NCBI RefSeq assembly: GCF_003952725.1
Contig: NZ_CP032509.1
Coordinates: 2,380,001-2,444,000, forward strand
From: Georhizobium profundi
Lineage (GTDB): Bacteria; Pseudomonadota; Alphaproteobacteria; Rhizobiales; Rhizobiaceae
Length of the DNA stretch: 64,000 bases
Direction of reading: 5' to 3'
Shown: positions 29,572 to 39,261 of the stretch, piece after piece
Numbering within the stretch: the stretch's first letter is position 1
Layout of the letters: each line of letters begins with the position of its first letter
The notes under the pieces: model-generated
The model's database searches: none
Told to the model about the DNA's origin: nothing
What the model saw: the letters and a program-made list of their open reading frames with translations, nothing else
Made by a program: the position numbers and the translations under genes

Positions 29572-30648
29572 ATGAAAAAAACGCTCCTCGCTCTCGCCGC
29601 TTCGGCCAGCGCGATCATGCTCGCCGGTCCCGCAGCCGCACAGATGGACCAGGTCAAGGCCTGCTTCATCTATGTCGGCCCCGTCGGCGATTTCGGCTGG
29701 TCCTACCAGCACGACCAAGGCCGCCTCTTCGCCGAAGAGCATTTCGGTGACCGCCTGGAAACGGCGTTCCTCGAAAGCGTGCCGGAAGGCGCCGATGCCG
29801 AGCGCGCCATCGAGCGCTTCGCACGGTCGGGCTGCAACATCATCTTCACGACGTCGTTCGGTTACATGGACGCCACCAATGCCGTCGCCGAGCGCTACCC
29901 GGACATCAAGTTCGAGCACGCGACCGGTTACAAGCGCGACCATCCGAACGTCGCCACCTACGATTCGCGCTTCTATCAGGGCCGCTACATCATCGGCCAG
30001 ATCGCGGCCGAGATGTCGGAAACCGGTTCGGCGGGCTACATCGGCTCGTTCCCGATCCCGGAAGTGGTTCAGGGCATCAACGCCTTCATGCTCGGCGCAC
30101 AGTCGATCAATCCGGACTTCGAGCTGAAGGTCGTGTGGGTCAACACCTGGTTCGACCCAGGCCGTGAAGCCGATGCCGCCCGTGCGCTGATCGACCAGGG
30201 CGTCGACATCCTGACGCAGCACACCGATTCGACCGGTCCGATGCAGGTGGCAGCCGAGCGCGGCATCTTCGCTTTCGGCCAGGCATCGGACATGATCGAG
30301 TTCGGTCCCGAGACACAGCTGACCTCGATCATCGACGATTGGGGCCCGTATTATGTCGAGCGCATCGAAGCTGTCATGGACGGCACCTGGGAGCAGCAGG
30401 CAACCTGGGACGGTCTTGCCGAAGGTCACGTCGTGATGGCGGAATATGCCAACATGCCGGACGACGTGAAGGCACAGGCCGAGGCGACCGAGGAGTCGAT
30501 CCGTTCTGGCGCGTTCCACCCATTCACCGGTCCGATCAACAAGCAGGACGGCACCGAGTGGCTCGCCGAAGGCGCGGTTGCTGACGATGCGGCTCTGTCG
30601 AGCATGAACTTCTACGTCGAAGGCATCGACGACCAGCTGCCGCAGTAA
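29572..30648 (+). CDS. BMP-family substrate-binding protein
   Basis: 358 residues with a signal peptide ending AGPAAA-Q (about residue 23). The BMP/PnrA family pattern is clear: CFIYVGPVGDFGWSYQHDQGR, FTTSFGYMD, YQGRYIIGQIAAEMS. The family mostly binds purine nucleosides. It lies 69 bases after the permease gene, behind a strong Shine-Dalgarno-poor but adenine-rich leader, and is followed by a strong terminator. Conclusion: periplasmic receptor of the importer encoded just upstream. Confidence 0.93.
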   Translation: MKKTLLALAASASAIMLAGPAAAQMDQVKACFIYVGPVGDFGWSYQHDQGRLFAEEHFGDRLETAFLESVPEGADAERAIERFARSGCNIIFTTSFGYMDATNAVAERYPDIKFEHATGYKRDHPNVATYDSRFYQGRYIIGQIAAEMSETGSAGYIGSFPIPEVVQGINAFMLGAQSINPDFELKVVWVNTWFDPGREADAARALIDQGVDILTQHTDSTGPMQVAAERGIFAFGQASDMIEFGPETQLTSIIDDWGPYYVERIEAVMDGTWEQQATWDGLAEGHVVMAEYANMPDDVKAQAEATEESIRSGAFHPFTGPINKQDGTEWLAEGAVADDAALSSMNFYVEGIDDQLPQ

Positions 30649-30676
30649 GCGCCGCTCGCTCATTGCACTGAAATGC

Positions 30677-30712
30677 AAGAAACCCGCCGGAGCGATCCGG
30701 CGGGTTTCTTTT
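30677..30712 (+). terminator. Strong intrinsic terminator of the BMP operon
   Basis: A perfect 14-bp stem, AAGAAACCCGCCGG (30677-30690) with CCGGCGGGTTTCTT (30697-30710), has a 6-base loop and a T-tract. Its symmetry lets it serve the convergent RND gene too. Confidence 0.9.
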
Positions 30713-30756
30713 GGTCTTGCTCGGGAGGTCAGACCGAACGGGCTATCGCCCGTTCC

Positions 30757-33700
30757 TCACTCGGCCGGAGCCGGTGAAGGGGAGTGGCCGGTGGCCACAT
30801 CTTTCTTGTCATGCCGCTTCATCGCCGATTCAGGCTTGGCGATGTAGGTGTAGAACATCGGCACGACGAAGAGCGTGAACAGCGTTCCGATGCAAAGGCC
30901 GGAGAAGATCACGAGACCCATGGCCTGGCGGGCGGCTGCACCAGCGCCGGACGCGATCATCAGAGGCACGACGGCGAGCGCCAGAGCAGCGGTGGTCATC
31001 AGGATCGGACGAAGGCGGACCTTGGCCGATTCCACGATCGCCTCGCGGATCGGGTATCCTTCCTCGCGCCGCTGATTGGCGAATTCCACCAGAAGAATGC
31101 CGTGCTTGGTGATGATGCCGATCAGCGTGATCAAGCCGACCTGAGTGTAGATGTTGATCGTGCCGAGCCCGAGATTGAGCGGGAGGATCGCACCGAAGAT
31201 CGACAGCGGAACCGACATCATGATGATGAACGGGTCACGGAAGCTTTCGAACTGCGCCGCGAGCACGAGATAGATGACCACGATGGCGAGCGCGAATGCG
31301 ATCAGGATCGTGTTGCCCTGCTGGACTTCCAGACGCGACTGGCCGGAATATTCCAGGAAGAAGCTGTCCGGCAGAAGCGGATTGGCGATATCGACGATCG
31401 TCTGCAAGCCCTGGCCAGTGGTGACGCCAGGCAGCGGCAGGGCCGAGATGGTGGCTGCATTCAGCTGGTTGAACTGCTCGATGGAGGCAGGTGCAGAGCC
31501 TGTCTCGACGCTGACGACCGAGGACAGCGGGATCATCGTGCCCGTGGTCGAGCGGATGAAGAAGTCCGTCAACGCCTGGGGGTTGTCGCGATATTCCTGC
31601 GGCACCTGGGTGATGATGTCGTAGCTGTTTGAATCGCGATCGAACTGCGCAACGGCACCGCCGCCGACGAGAACGTTCAGCGTGTTGCCGATGTCGCTGA
31701 TCGGGACATTGAGGGCCGCCGCCCGGTCGCGGTCGATCGTCATCGTGATCTGCGGACTGTCGTAGGACAGCGAGTTCTGCACGATGATGAACTGGCCGGA
31801 GGCCTGGGCTTCCTGACGGATCTGCTCGGCCACTTCGTAGACCTGGCTCGGATCGCCGGTCGACTGGACAACCATGGAGATCGGCAGACCGCCGCCGGCG
31901 CCCGGGAGGGAGGGCGGTGCAAAGACGAGCGCCTGCACGCCGTTGACCGGTGCGATGCGGCCCTGAATGTCCTGCTGGATTTCGGCCTGGGAACGCTCGC
32001 GGCTGCCCCAGTCCTTCAGGCCCCAGACCGCGAAGCCGCTGTTGGTTTCGCCACCCATGCCGACGATGGAGAACTGCGCACGCACTTCGTCGATGTCGCT
32101 GGTGGCATCGGCCAGCTGGTCGACGAAAGCACTGGTGTATTCGCTCGTGGCATAACGGGGAGCAGTCACCAGCGAGAAGAGGGCGCCTTCGTCTTCTTCC
32201 GGCGCGAGTTCACTTGACGTCTGCATGAAAAGAAAGCCGGTCAGCGCCATCAGGCTGATGGTGACCATCATCGTGATCGGCCGATAGTTGAGCGATCCGG
32301 AGACCATGCGCTCGTACCAGTTCGCGAGCCGTTCGAAGGTGCGGTCGATGAAGCGCTGGAAGCGGCTGTGATTGCCGGCTTTCAGAATACGGGCGCTCAT
32401 CATCGGGGTGATGGTCAGTGCGATGATGCCCGAGATGATGACGGCGCCTGCGAGCGTGAACGCGAACTCGCGGAAGAGCGAGCCGGTCAGACCGCCGGTG
32501 AAGCCGATGGGTGCGAAGACGGCAGCGAGCGTGATCGTCATGGCCACGATGGCGAGCGAGATCTCCTCCATGCTCTTCTTGGAGGCCGCCATCGGATCCA
32601 TGCCTTCCTCAATGTGGCGATGGATGTTCTCGACCACGATGATGGCGTCGTCGACGACGAGGCCGATCGCGAGAACCATTGCCAATAGCGACAGGAGGTT
32701 GATGGAGTACCCAAGCACGAGAAGGAAGAAGCAGACGCCGATGAGCGACAGCGGGATCGTCACGATCGGCATCAGCGTGGAACGGAACGATCCGAGGAAC
32801 AGCAGGATGACGACGATCACGATGACGACGGCTTCGGCGATCGTCTTGAACACTTCCTCGATCGAGGAACTGATGGTCTCGGTGGCGTTGTAGACCATCT
32901 CGATGGACATGCCGTCCGGCAGCGTGTCGCTGATGGCTGGCAGTTCTGCGAGCACGGCATCGGCGGTATCGAGCGGGTTCGCCGAGGGGGTCGGGAAGAT
33001 GCCGATGAAGATGCCAGGCTCGCCGTTGAAGTTGACGACCGTGTCGGTGCTTTCGGCAGCCAGTTCGACCTCGGCGACATCCGTCAGCCGCACGACGCTG
33101 TCGCCATTGGACGTGATCGGAAGTTGGCCGAACGCCTCCGGCGTCTGCAGTGTGGACTGCAGGGTGATCGCCTGGGCGACAAACTCGTTTTCAGTGCGGC
33201 CCGGCGCCGACAGGAAGTTGGAGGCGTTGATGGCCTGGGTGACTTCGGATGCCGTCACTCCACGCGCAGCGAGCCGGATCGGGTCGATCCAGACGCGCAT
33301 AGCGTAGTTTGCAGCACCGAGGATCTGAATTTCGGCCACACCTTCGATGGTGGACATGCGGGGACGAACCACGCGCTCCAGATATTCGGTGAGCTGCTCG
33401 GCGGTCATGTTGGGGTTCTGGACCGCCAGGTACATGATCGCGAATTGCTGACCCGTGCCCTTGGTGATGATCGGGTCTTCGGACTGCGACGGCAGCTGGC
33501 CGCGGACCTGCTGCACCTTCGACATCACTTCCGTGAGCGCGATATCGGGATCGGCACCGAGTTCCATTTGCACGGTCACGGTGCTGCTCGACGCACGGCT
33601 TTGCGAGGTGACGTAGTCGATGTTCTCGGTGGTCGAGACGGCGGCGGCGATCGGGGCCGTGATGAAGCCCTGGATCAGCTCTGCGTTGGCGCCGGGATAG

Positions 33701-33849
33701 ACCGTGTTGATGGTGACGACGGTTTCCTCGACCTCGGGGTACTGACGCACCGAGAGACTGAAGAGACCTTGGAAGCCGAGCAGGAGGATCAGGCAGCCGA
33801 GAACGGTGGACAGGACCGGGCGCTGAATGAAGGTGTTGGAAATATTCAT
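30757..33849 (-). CDS. RND multidrug efflux pump, inner-membrane permease (HAE1 family)
   Basis: 1030 residues. N-terminal FIQRPVLSTVLGCLILLLG and the duplicated 12-helix layout with two periplasmic loops are those of MexF/MdtC-type proton-driven drug pumps. The proton-relay Asp pair lies in LAIGLVVDDAIIVVEN. The gene begins within the end of the adaptor gene (4-base overlap). An outer-membrane channel gene is not in the window, so the pump probably borrows a TolC-like protein. Confidence 0.95.
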   Translation of the reverse strand: MNISNTFIQRPVLSTVLGCLILLLGFQGLFSLSVRQYPEVEETVVTINTVYPGANAELIQGFITAPIAAAVSTTENIDYVTSQSRASSSTVTVQMELGADPDIALTEVMSKVQQVRGQLPSQSEDPIITKGTGQQFAIMYLAVQNPNMTAEQLTEYLERVVRPRMSTIEGVAEIQILGAANYAMRVWIDPIRLAARGVTASEVTQAINASNFLSAPGRTENEFVAQAITLQSTLQTPEAFGQLPITSNGDSVVRLTDVAEVELAAESTDTVVNFNGEPGIFIGIFPTPSANPLDTADAVLAELPAISDTLPDGMSIEMVYNATETISSSIEEVFKTIAEAVVIVIVVILLFLGSFRSTLMPIVTIPLSLIGVCFFLLVLGYSINLLSLLAMVLAIGLVVDDAIIVVENIHRHIEEGMDPMAASKKSMEEISLAIVAMTITLAAVFAPIGFTGGLTGSLFREFAFTLAGAVIISGIIALTITPMMSARILKAGNHSRFQRFIDRTFERLANWYERMVSGSLNYRPITMMVTISLMALTGFLFMQTSSELAPEEDEGALFSLVTAPRYATSEYTSAFVDQLADATSDIDEVRAQFSIVGMGGETNSGFAVWGLKDWGSRERSQAEIQQDIQGRIAPVNGVQALVFAPPSLPGAGGGLPISMVVQSTGDPSQVYEVAEQIRQEAQASGQFIIVQNSLSYDSPQITMTIDRDRAAALNVPISDIGNTLNVLVGGGAVAQFDRDSNSYDIITQVPQEYRDNPQALTDFFIRSTTGTMIPLSSVVSVETGSAPASIEQFNQLNAATISALPLPGVTTGQGLQTIVDIANPLLPDSFFLEYSGQSRLEVQQGNTILIAFALAIVVIYLVLAAQFESFRDPFIIMMSVPLSIFGAILPLNLGLGTINIYTQVGLITLIGIITKHGILLVEFANQRREEGYPIREAIVESAKVRLRPILMTTAALALAVVPLMIASGAGAAARQAMGLVIFSGLCIGTLFTLFVVPMFYTYIAKPESAMKRHDKKDVATGHSPSPAPAE

Positions 33850-35060
33850 TGCGCTACCTGCTCGGCTGTCTGCGGATTGCCGCGGTTCAAGGGGCTCTCG
33901 CTCTCATCGATGGTGACGAGTGCGCCGTTGGACAGGCGGTTCTGGCCCGCCGAAACGACGATGTCTCCTGCCGAGAGACCTTCGGCAATTTCGACCAGCG
34001 AACCGTTGCGGCGACCAGTCGTCACGAAGACCTGACGCGCCTCCATCGTCGGGCCCGCATCTTCTGCCGGGGCAGGCGCAGCGGCTGCTGCCTCGGGCAT
34101 TTCCTCGGCCTGTTCCGCTGCCTGTTCGGCAGCCTGCTCCTGCTCTTCCGACGCTTCGCGCACGACATAGACGAAGTCGCCGTAAAGGCTCGAGACAATC
34201 GCTGTCTGCGGCAGCGCGATGACGTCTGATTCCTCGGGAAGCTCGACACGTACGCGGGCGAACTGGCCGGGATTGAGTGCTTCCTCGGTGTTTTCCACCT
34301 CGGCGCGGATGGAAACGAGACGGGTCGCCGGATCGATGCGCGGCTCGATGCCGACGATTGTGCCGCTATAATCGAAGCTGCCGTTTTCCGTGCCCACGCG
34401 AATGGTCTGGCCGATCTGCAACTGGCTGCGCTGCTGCTCAGGAACCGAGAAATCGACGCGCATGCGCGACAGGTCCTGAAGCGTGGCGACGACCGTGCCT
34501 GTGGTGACATACTGGCCGGCTTCCACCTGCGGAATGCCGATTGTGCCCGAGAACGGTGCTTCCAGCGCCTTCTGGCTCAGGGTTGCGTTCAGCGAGGCGA
34601 TTTCAGACTGTGCTGCCTGAGCGTTCGCTTCCGCTTCTTCCAGGCTCGATTCGGCGCTGACGCCGCGCGTGCGCAACTGCTGGGCACGGGCAAGCGTCTG
34701 TTCGGCCAAGGTAAGGTTGGCGCGTGCCGCGATCAGGTTCGACTGCTCAATCTGGTCGTCGATCTGGACGAGCACGGTTCCTTCCTCGATCGCGTCGTTC
34801 GACGTGAAGTTCACCTCGCGAACGACACCGCCGGCTTCAACGGCGAGGTCAACACCGCGGACAGCGCTGACGGTGCCGATCGCCTCGATGCCGGGCTGCC
34901 AGCTCGCCGGTTCTGCCGTAACGGTCTGCACCGGCAGGGCGGGCTGCTGCATCGTAGCGAAGAAGTTCTCGATCGCCTGATTGCGGAAGATGTTGAAATA
35001 GACCAAGCCCCCGCAGACCACCGCGAGCAAGACGAAGGCGATCAGGAATCTTTTTATCAT
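33846..35060 (-). CDS. RND efflux periplasmic adaptor (membrane fusion protein)
   Basis: 404 residues from the ATG at 35060 (MIKRFLIAFVLLAVV, an N-terminal anchor). The frame extends to 35135, but that stretch overlaps promoter sequence. Lipoyl half-motifs flank a coiled-coil hairpin (ANLTLAEQTLARAQQL to SEIASLNATLSQKAL), then beta-barrel. An unusual Glu/Ala-rich insertion (EASEEQEQAAEQAAEQAEE) lies near the C-terminus. It couples the pump to the outer-membrane channel. Confidence 0.93.
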   Translation of the reverse strand: MIKRFLIAFVLLAVVCGGLVYFNIFRNQAIENFFATMQQPALPVQTVTAEPASWQPGIEAIGTVSAVRGVDLAVEAGGVVREVNFTSNDAIEEGTVLVQIDDQIEQSNLIAARANLTLAEQTLARAQQLRTRGVSAESSLEEAEANAQAAQSEIASLNATLSQKALEAPFSGTIGIPQVEAGQYVTTGTVVATLQDLSRMRVDFSVPEQQRSQLQIGQTIRVGTENGSFDYSGTIVGIEPRIDPATRLVSIRAEVENTEEALNPGQFARVRVELPEESDVIALPQTAIVSSLYGDFVYVVREASEEQEQAAEQAAEQAEEMPEAAAAAPAPAEDAGPTMEARQVFVTTGRRNGSLVEIAEGLSAGDIVVSAGQNRLSNGALVTIDESESPLNRGNPQTAEQVAQ

Positions 35061-35153
35061 GGCTCGAAATGCTCCGGGGGAGTGTCGCTGAAAATCACAG
35101 AAAAAGCGGCGCGCAAAATCGATGCTGCACCGCACTATGTCTTATGTTGTGCT

Positions 35154-35183
35154 TAACTGTACCGGCTGGACGGTATTGTCAAG
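35154..35183 (-). promoter_or_regulatory. Pump promoter overlapped by a TetR-type operator
   Basis: On the minus strand CTTGACA (ending 35177) is a good -35, and TACAGT (35161-35156) a plausible -10 at 15 bases. Between and over it lies the palindrome TACCG-N6-CGGTA (35160-35164 and 35171-35175). Binding of the divergent TetR protein there would block the pump promoter. Sequence seen; function inferred. Confidence 0.55.
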
Positions 35184-35213
35184 CCGTGATAGGCAGCGTC
35201 GGCACGATATCTT

Positions 35214-35819
35214 TTGGAGATTGGCATCATCACCCGGAATTCAAGACAACGCATATTGGAAGCCGCCAATGAGCTTGCCCGCGACGTCGGTCCCGGCAAT
35301 CTGTCGCTGGATGCGGTTGCCCAGCGGGCAGGTCTGTCGAAAGGCGGGCTTCTCTATAACTTCCCGACGAAGGCGAAGCTGATGGAGGCGCTGGTCGAGA
35401 TGCACATCTCACAGCATCGCCAAGCGCTCGAAGCCGCCCAGCTGCGGCACCGCGGGAAGCCGAATGCGCTGTCTCTCGCCGTCGTGGATACGTTTCTAGC
35501 GGAATGCGGGTCCAAGCAAAAGCCAGCAAGCGGCGTTCTCGCAGCGATTGCCGAAGATCCGAGCTTCATCGAGCCCATGCGGCTTTATCAGCGAGAGCTC
35601 GTGGCGCGGTTGAAGGCCGAGTCCGACGATCCGGACCTTGCCCATCTCGCATTTCTTGCGATCGAAGGCTTGAGATGCCTGCAGCTCTTCGAAGTCGATG
35701 CCTTTTCGGCGGACGACAGCCGGCGGCTTCTTTTGCGGATGGTGCAGATGGTGGCGCGGGAACTGGGGCTCGAAGCGCCGCTGGAGCCTGCGACAGCCAC
35801 GGTCGAGGCATCTCGCTGA
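35214..35819 (+). CDS. TetR-family repressor, probably of the RND pump
   Basis: 201 residues. An N-terminal TetR helix-turn-helix (RQRILEAANELARDVGPGNLS, seen as RILEAANELARDVG then LDAVAQRAGLSKGGLLYNF) and a helical ligand domain with a C-terminal TetR_C pattern. The only usable start in frame is TTG at 35214, which leaves a short leader. Divergent from the pump operon with a palindrome between them, the standard arrangement of a local efflux repressor. Confidence 0.87.
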   Translation: MEIGIITRNSRQRILEAANELARDVGPGNLSLDAVAQRAGLSKGGLLYNFPTKAKLMEALVEMHISQHRQALEAAQLRHRGKPNALSLAVVDTFLAECGSKQKPASGVLAAIAEDPSFIEPMRLYQRELVARLKAESDDPDLAHLAFLAIEGLRCLQLFEVDAFSADDSRRLLLRMVQMVARELGLEAPLEPATATVEASR

Positions 35820-35826
35820 CAGTCGC

Positions 35827-36855
35827 CTAGCGCACGAGCACGCGCTGGAGCCGATCGATTTCCCGGATGTGCGCTCGCGCGTCCTCGTAGCCACGCGCGA
35901 TGGCTTCGTCCGCGCGATGGAATTCCGAAAGACCGATGTCGGACAACTTCGGCAGGATCGAGAGATCGGGCGGGTCGCCAGCAAGACGCGCGCGCGAAAT
36001 GCGATCCTGAATGATGTTGTAGGCCTCCACCATCACGCCGGTCATGCCGAAACGGCGTTCGGCGCGGTCCGTGAATGTCGTGCGGTTCTCTGCCTGGCGG
36101 CGGCTGAGGGACACTTCGTCGGGCGAGGGCGCCGAGGCGCTGTGCTTGATGACCGCGGAGCGACCGTAAAGATCGTAATGCAGGTTGACCGCGACGACCA
36201 GCGGCTCCTCGTAAGCGCGGCAGATGGAGACCGGAACGGGATTGACGAGCGCACCATCGACGAGCGTGCGGCCATTGCATTTGACCGGCTCGAAGATCCC
36301 CGGCAGCGCGTAGGAGGCGCGGATGGCAGTCACGAGCGAACCGCGCGTGATCCAGACTTCATGGCCTGTCGTCACCTCGGTGGCAATCGCGACGAAGGGG
36401 CGGTCGAGATCCTGGATGTCGATGCCTTCCAGGTGCTCGTTCATGCGGTTGTTAAGCCGCATGCCGCCGAAGAGGCCGCCGCCTCGGATCGTGAAATCGA
36501 GCAGCCCCGCGATGCGCCGCATGGTGAGGCTGCGGGCGAAGGCCTCCAGTTCATCGAGCTTGCCGGCGAGATAGCAGCCACCGACCAGCGCGCCGATCGA
36601 GGTGCCGGCGATCATGCCGATCTGGATGCCGGCTTCGTCCAGCGCCCGCAGCACGCCGATATGAGCCCAGCCGCGCGCTGCACCTCCGCCCAGCGCAAGA
36701 GCGATCGGCGCGCGTTTCTGATCGGGTTCGGGCGAATGGGGTGGCATCAAGGGAGGAGGTGTCGTCAATTGCGGATCGGAGAAATCCCGGTCGGGCGCCT
36801 CATGGACGATTTCGCCACCACTTCGTCTGCCAGACCAGTTCATCATGCGTCTCAC
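35827..36855 (-). CDS. Patatin-like phospholipase (RssA/NTE-type)
   Basis: 342 residues. The oxyanion hole GGGAARGWAHIG, the nucleophile GTSIG and the catalytic DGA (LVDGALVNP) are all intact, so it should be an active serine lipid hydrolase. The N-terminal 45 residues are Pro-rich and look disordered. In-frame ATGs at 36846 and 36843 are alternative starts. The order patatin-hisI-folE is conserved in Rhizobium. Confidence 0.92.
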   Translation of the reverse strand: MRRMMNWSGRRSGGEIVHEAPDRDFSDPQLTTPPPLMPPHSPEPDQKRAPIALALGGGAARGWAHIGVLRALDEAGIQIGMIAGTSIGALVGGCYLAGKLDELEAFARSLTMRRIAGLLDFTIRGGGLFGGMRLNNRMNEHLEGIDIQDLDRPFVAIATEVTTGHEVWITRGSLVTAIRASYALPGIFEPVKCNGRTLVDGALVNPVPVSICRAYEEPLVVAVNLHYDLYGRSAVIKHSASAPSPDEVSLSRRQAENRTTFTDRAERRFGMTGVMVEAYNIIQDRISRARLAGDPPDLSILPKLSDIGLSEFHRADEAIARGYEDARAHIREIDRLQRVLVR

Positions 36856-36931
36856 TCCCCGACACGCTCCGTCCCGGTTTCATCATCTGGCGAACATGGT
36901 TTCGGTTTGGTGAAAATAACGCGGATGCCGT

Positions 36932-37381
36932 CTATTTCTGATAGACCATCGTCGGATCAAAAAGTGGCGCCTCGGTGTCGGTGATCAGGCGGTGAGCGCC
37001 AGCTTCGTCGGACTCGACCTTGCGATAGAAGCAGGACCGGCGCCCGGTGTGGCAGGTCGCGCCGTGGCCATCGACATCCACCTTGAGCCAGATCGCGTCC
37101 TGATCGCAATCGACGCGGATCTCGGTCACACGTTGCAGATTGCCGGAGCTTTCGCCCTTCTTCCAGATCGCCTGGCGGGAGCGGCTGTAATAGTGGGCGA
37201 TGCCCGTGTCGAGCGTCAGCGCCAAAGTCTCGGCGTTCATGTGCGCGACCATCAGCAAAACGCCGTCGCGACTGTCGGTCACGACGGCGGTCACAAGTCC
37301 ATCCGCTGAGAAGCGGGGTGTCAAAGCCGAACCTTCTTCAAGCTCGGCCTTGCCGGCAGGTTCTTCAAAGGCAGTCGTCAT
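36932..37381 (-). CDS. hisI: Phosphoribosyl-AMP cyclohydrolase
   Basis: 149 residues. It opens the purine ring of PR-AMP in histidine synthesis. The HisI motif is clear: [15 protein letters not shown] then [14 protein letters not shown], giving the zinc-binding Cys residues. No HisE (pyrophosphohydrolase) domain is fused, as usual in alphaproteobacteria. Confidence 0.95.
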   Translation of the reverse strand: MTTAFEEPAGKAELEEGSALTPRFSADGLVTAVVTDSRDGVLLMVAHMNAETLALTLDTGIAHYYSRSRQAIWKKGESSGNLQRVTEIRVDCDQDAIWLKVDVDGHGATCHTGRRSCFYRKVESDEAGAHRLITDTEAPLFDPTMVYQK

Positions 37382-37414
37382 GGGGAAGCTCCCGGAGGAG
37401 GGAGCCTTCCAAGA

Positions 37415-38044
37415 TCAATGACCGTTGTGGCTCCGCAGCATTGTCATGAACCGGGCCTGCTGATGCGGGTCGGTCTTGAACTGACCGGTAAAGGTGGTCG
37501 TCAGCGTTGTCGAGCCCTGCTTGCGGATGCCGCGCATGGCCATGCACATATGCTCTGCCTCGATCATGACGGCGACACCCAAAGGACGCAGCGTTTCATC
37601 GATTGCCTTCGACACCTGGGCGGTCATGGATTCCTGGGTCTGCAGGCGACGCGCATAGATGTCGATCACGCGAGCGATCTTCGACAGGCCAAGCACCTTG
37701 CCATCGGGCAGATAGGCCACATGCGCCTTGCCGATGATCGGCACCATGTGGTGCTCGCAATGGGAAAAGAACGGGATATCACGGACAAGGACCATATCGT
37801 CATAGCCTGCGACCTCCTCGAAAGTACGGCCGAGAACATCTTCAGGGTCTTCGTCATAGCCGCCGAACAAATCCTTATAGGCCTTGGCAACACGCTTCGG
37901 CGTATCGACAAGTCCTTCCCGGTCCGGATCGTCACCGACCCAGAGGAGCAAAGTACGGACAGCCGCCTCGACTTCCGACTGAGAGGGACGGGCGTCTTTT
38001 TCGTCCTGATCTTTTCCGGGGAAGGATTTTACAATTGCGTCCAT
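37415..38044 (-). CDS. folE: GTP cyclohydrolase I
   Basis: 209 residues from the ATG at 38044, which follows GGGAG. It makes 7,8-dihydroneopterin triphosphate from GTP for folate and queuosine. The signature [18 protein letters not shown] with Zn-binding Cys/His and the C-terminal [12 protein letters not shown] with the second Cys are intact. A longer in-frame start at 38065 is less likely. Confidence 0.95.
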   Translation of the reverse strand: MDAIVKSFPGKDQDEKDARPSQSEVEAAVRTLLLWVGDDPDREGLVDTPKRVAKAYKDLFGGYDEDPEDVLGRTFEEVAGYDDMVLVRDIPFFSHCEHHMVPIIGKAHVAYLPDGKVLGLSKIARVIDIYARRLQTQESMTAQVSKAIDETLRPLGVAVMIEAEHMCMAMRGIRKQGSTTLTTTFTGQFKTDPHQQARFMTMLRSHNGH

Positions 38045-38324
38045 TTTGAACTCCCGCTTTTTCACCTTCTACGGTGCCTTTTTATTATCGGACCAACGCC
38101 GCCGGCCGAAATGTCCGAGAACCGAACACGGGGTCTTGCAGGCAGGTTCCGAGGCTCTCGGAATGGTCCTCAAGCACGGTTTCCCTAATTGTGCCGTCCC
38201 TTGCCGTTGAAAGCCGTCAAAAGCGCCACAAAATACGATATAGGTTCCAACCCGGTGAGAGAAAGTGGCGAGGCCCCGAAATGTGGGATTTGCCGTCCGC
38301 CGGGCACACGCAATAGGTAGAGCG

Positions 38325-38774
38325 ATGATCGACGACGTCTATAACAGCAAGATCCTGGAACTTGCTGGGAACATACCCCGGCTCGGTCGGCTCGATGACG
38401 CGGATGCCACTGCAATGGCGCATTCCAAGCTTTGTGGCTCCAAGGTCACCGTTTGGCTGAAAACGGATGACGGAATCGTGACCGATTTTGCCCATGACGT
38501 GAAGGCATGCGCGCTCGGGCAGGCGTCGTCATCGGTGATGGCACGCAATGTGATCGGCGCCACTGCCGACGAGGTGCGGAAAGGCCAGGCCGAACTGCGC
38601 GCCATGCTGAAAGACAACGGGCCTGCGCCTTCCGGGCGTTTCGCCGATCTCAAATATCTGGAGCCCGTGCGCGACTACAAGGCACGCCACGCATCCACGC
38701 TTCTAACTTTCGACGCGGTGGTCGATGCGCTTGACCAGATCGCGGCGAAGCGGGCGAATGAAGCTGCAGCCTGA
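38325..38774 (+). CDS. NifU-N/IscU-like iron-sulfur scaffold-family protein
   Basis: 149 residues. The IscU-type fold is indicated by YNSKILELAGNIPRLGRLDDADA, then KLCGSKVTVWLK and VKACALGQASSSVMA, with two of the scaffold Cys residues; the third position is less clear. The start at 38325 with upstream GGTAG is chosen over the in-frame 38265. Overlaps the yidD start by one base, consistent with coupling. Confidence 0.85.
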   Translation: MIDDVYNSKILELAGNIPRLGRLDDADATAMAHSKLCGSKVTVWLKTDDGIVTDFAHDVKACALGQASSSVMARNVIGATADEVRKGQAELRAMLKDNGPAPSGRFADLKYLEPVRDYKARHASTLLTFDAVVDALDQIAAKRANEAAA

Positions 38775-39076
38775 TGTGTCAGGACGAGGAGCATAAGCCG
38801 GTCCCGATGGGGCGCACGCGGAATTACGAAGGCCCATGGCCCCGCACGCCGGCACGCGTTTTCGGCACCAGCCTGATCCGGCTTTATCAACTGACCCTTT
38901 CCGGCTTCGTCGGCAATTCGTGCCGTCATCTGCCGACCTGCTCCGAATATGCCTACGAAGCCGTGGCCCGCCACGGCCTGTTCAAAGGCAGCTGGCTTGC
39001 GCTGAAGCGCGTGGCAAGCTGCGGACCCTTCGGAAGCCGGGGCTTTGATCCGGTTCCGCCGCCAAAGGCCGATTGA
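38774..39076 (+). CDS. yidD: Membrane protein insertion efficiency factor YidD
   Basis: 100 residues with the family signature LIRLYQLTLSGFVGNSCRH followed by LPTCSEYAYEAVARHG. YidD assists YidC-dependent insertion. In most bacteria it sits between rnpA and yidC; here, as in other Rhizobiales, it follows the scaffold gene and precedes thrS. Confidence 0.93.
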   Translation: MCQDEEHKPVPMGRTRNYEGPWPRTPARVFGTSLIRLYQLTLSGFVGNSCRHLPTCSEYAYEAVARHGLFKGSWLALKRVASCGPFGSRGFDPVPPPKAD

Positions 39077-39261
39077 TCCAGTCTGGTCACCTGCCGCCTT
39101 TACGTCCCTGATGCCAGTCGTTAAAGAGGCCGCGCGCCGCTCGAAGAGTTTGGCGTTTCCGAACGGTGAACTGGTATCCACTTCACCTCGAAACGCTGAT
39201 GCGGCGCTTTACAGGCAACCACCCGCGACCGTTGGCGGGACTGGATGAAGAGGATGACGAC

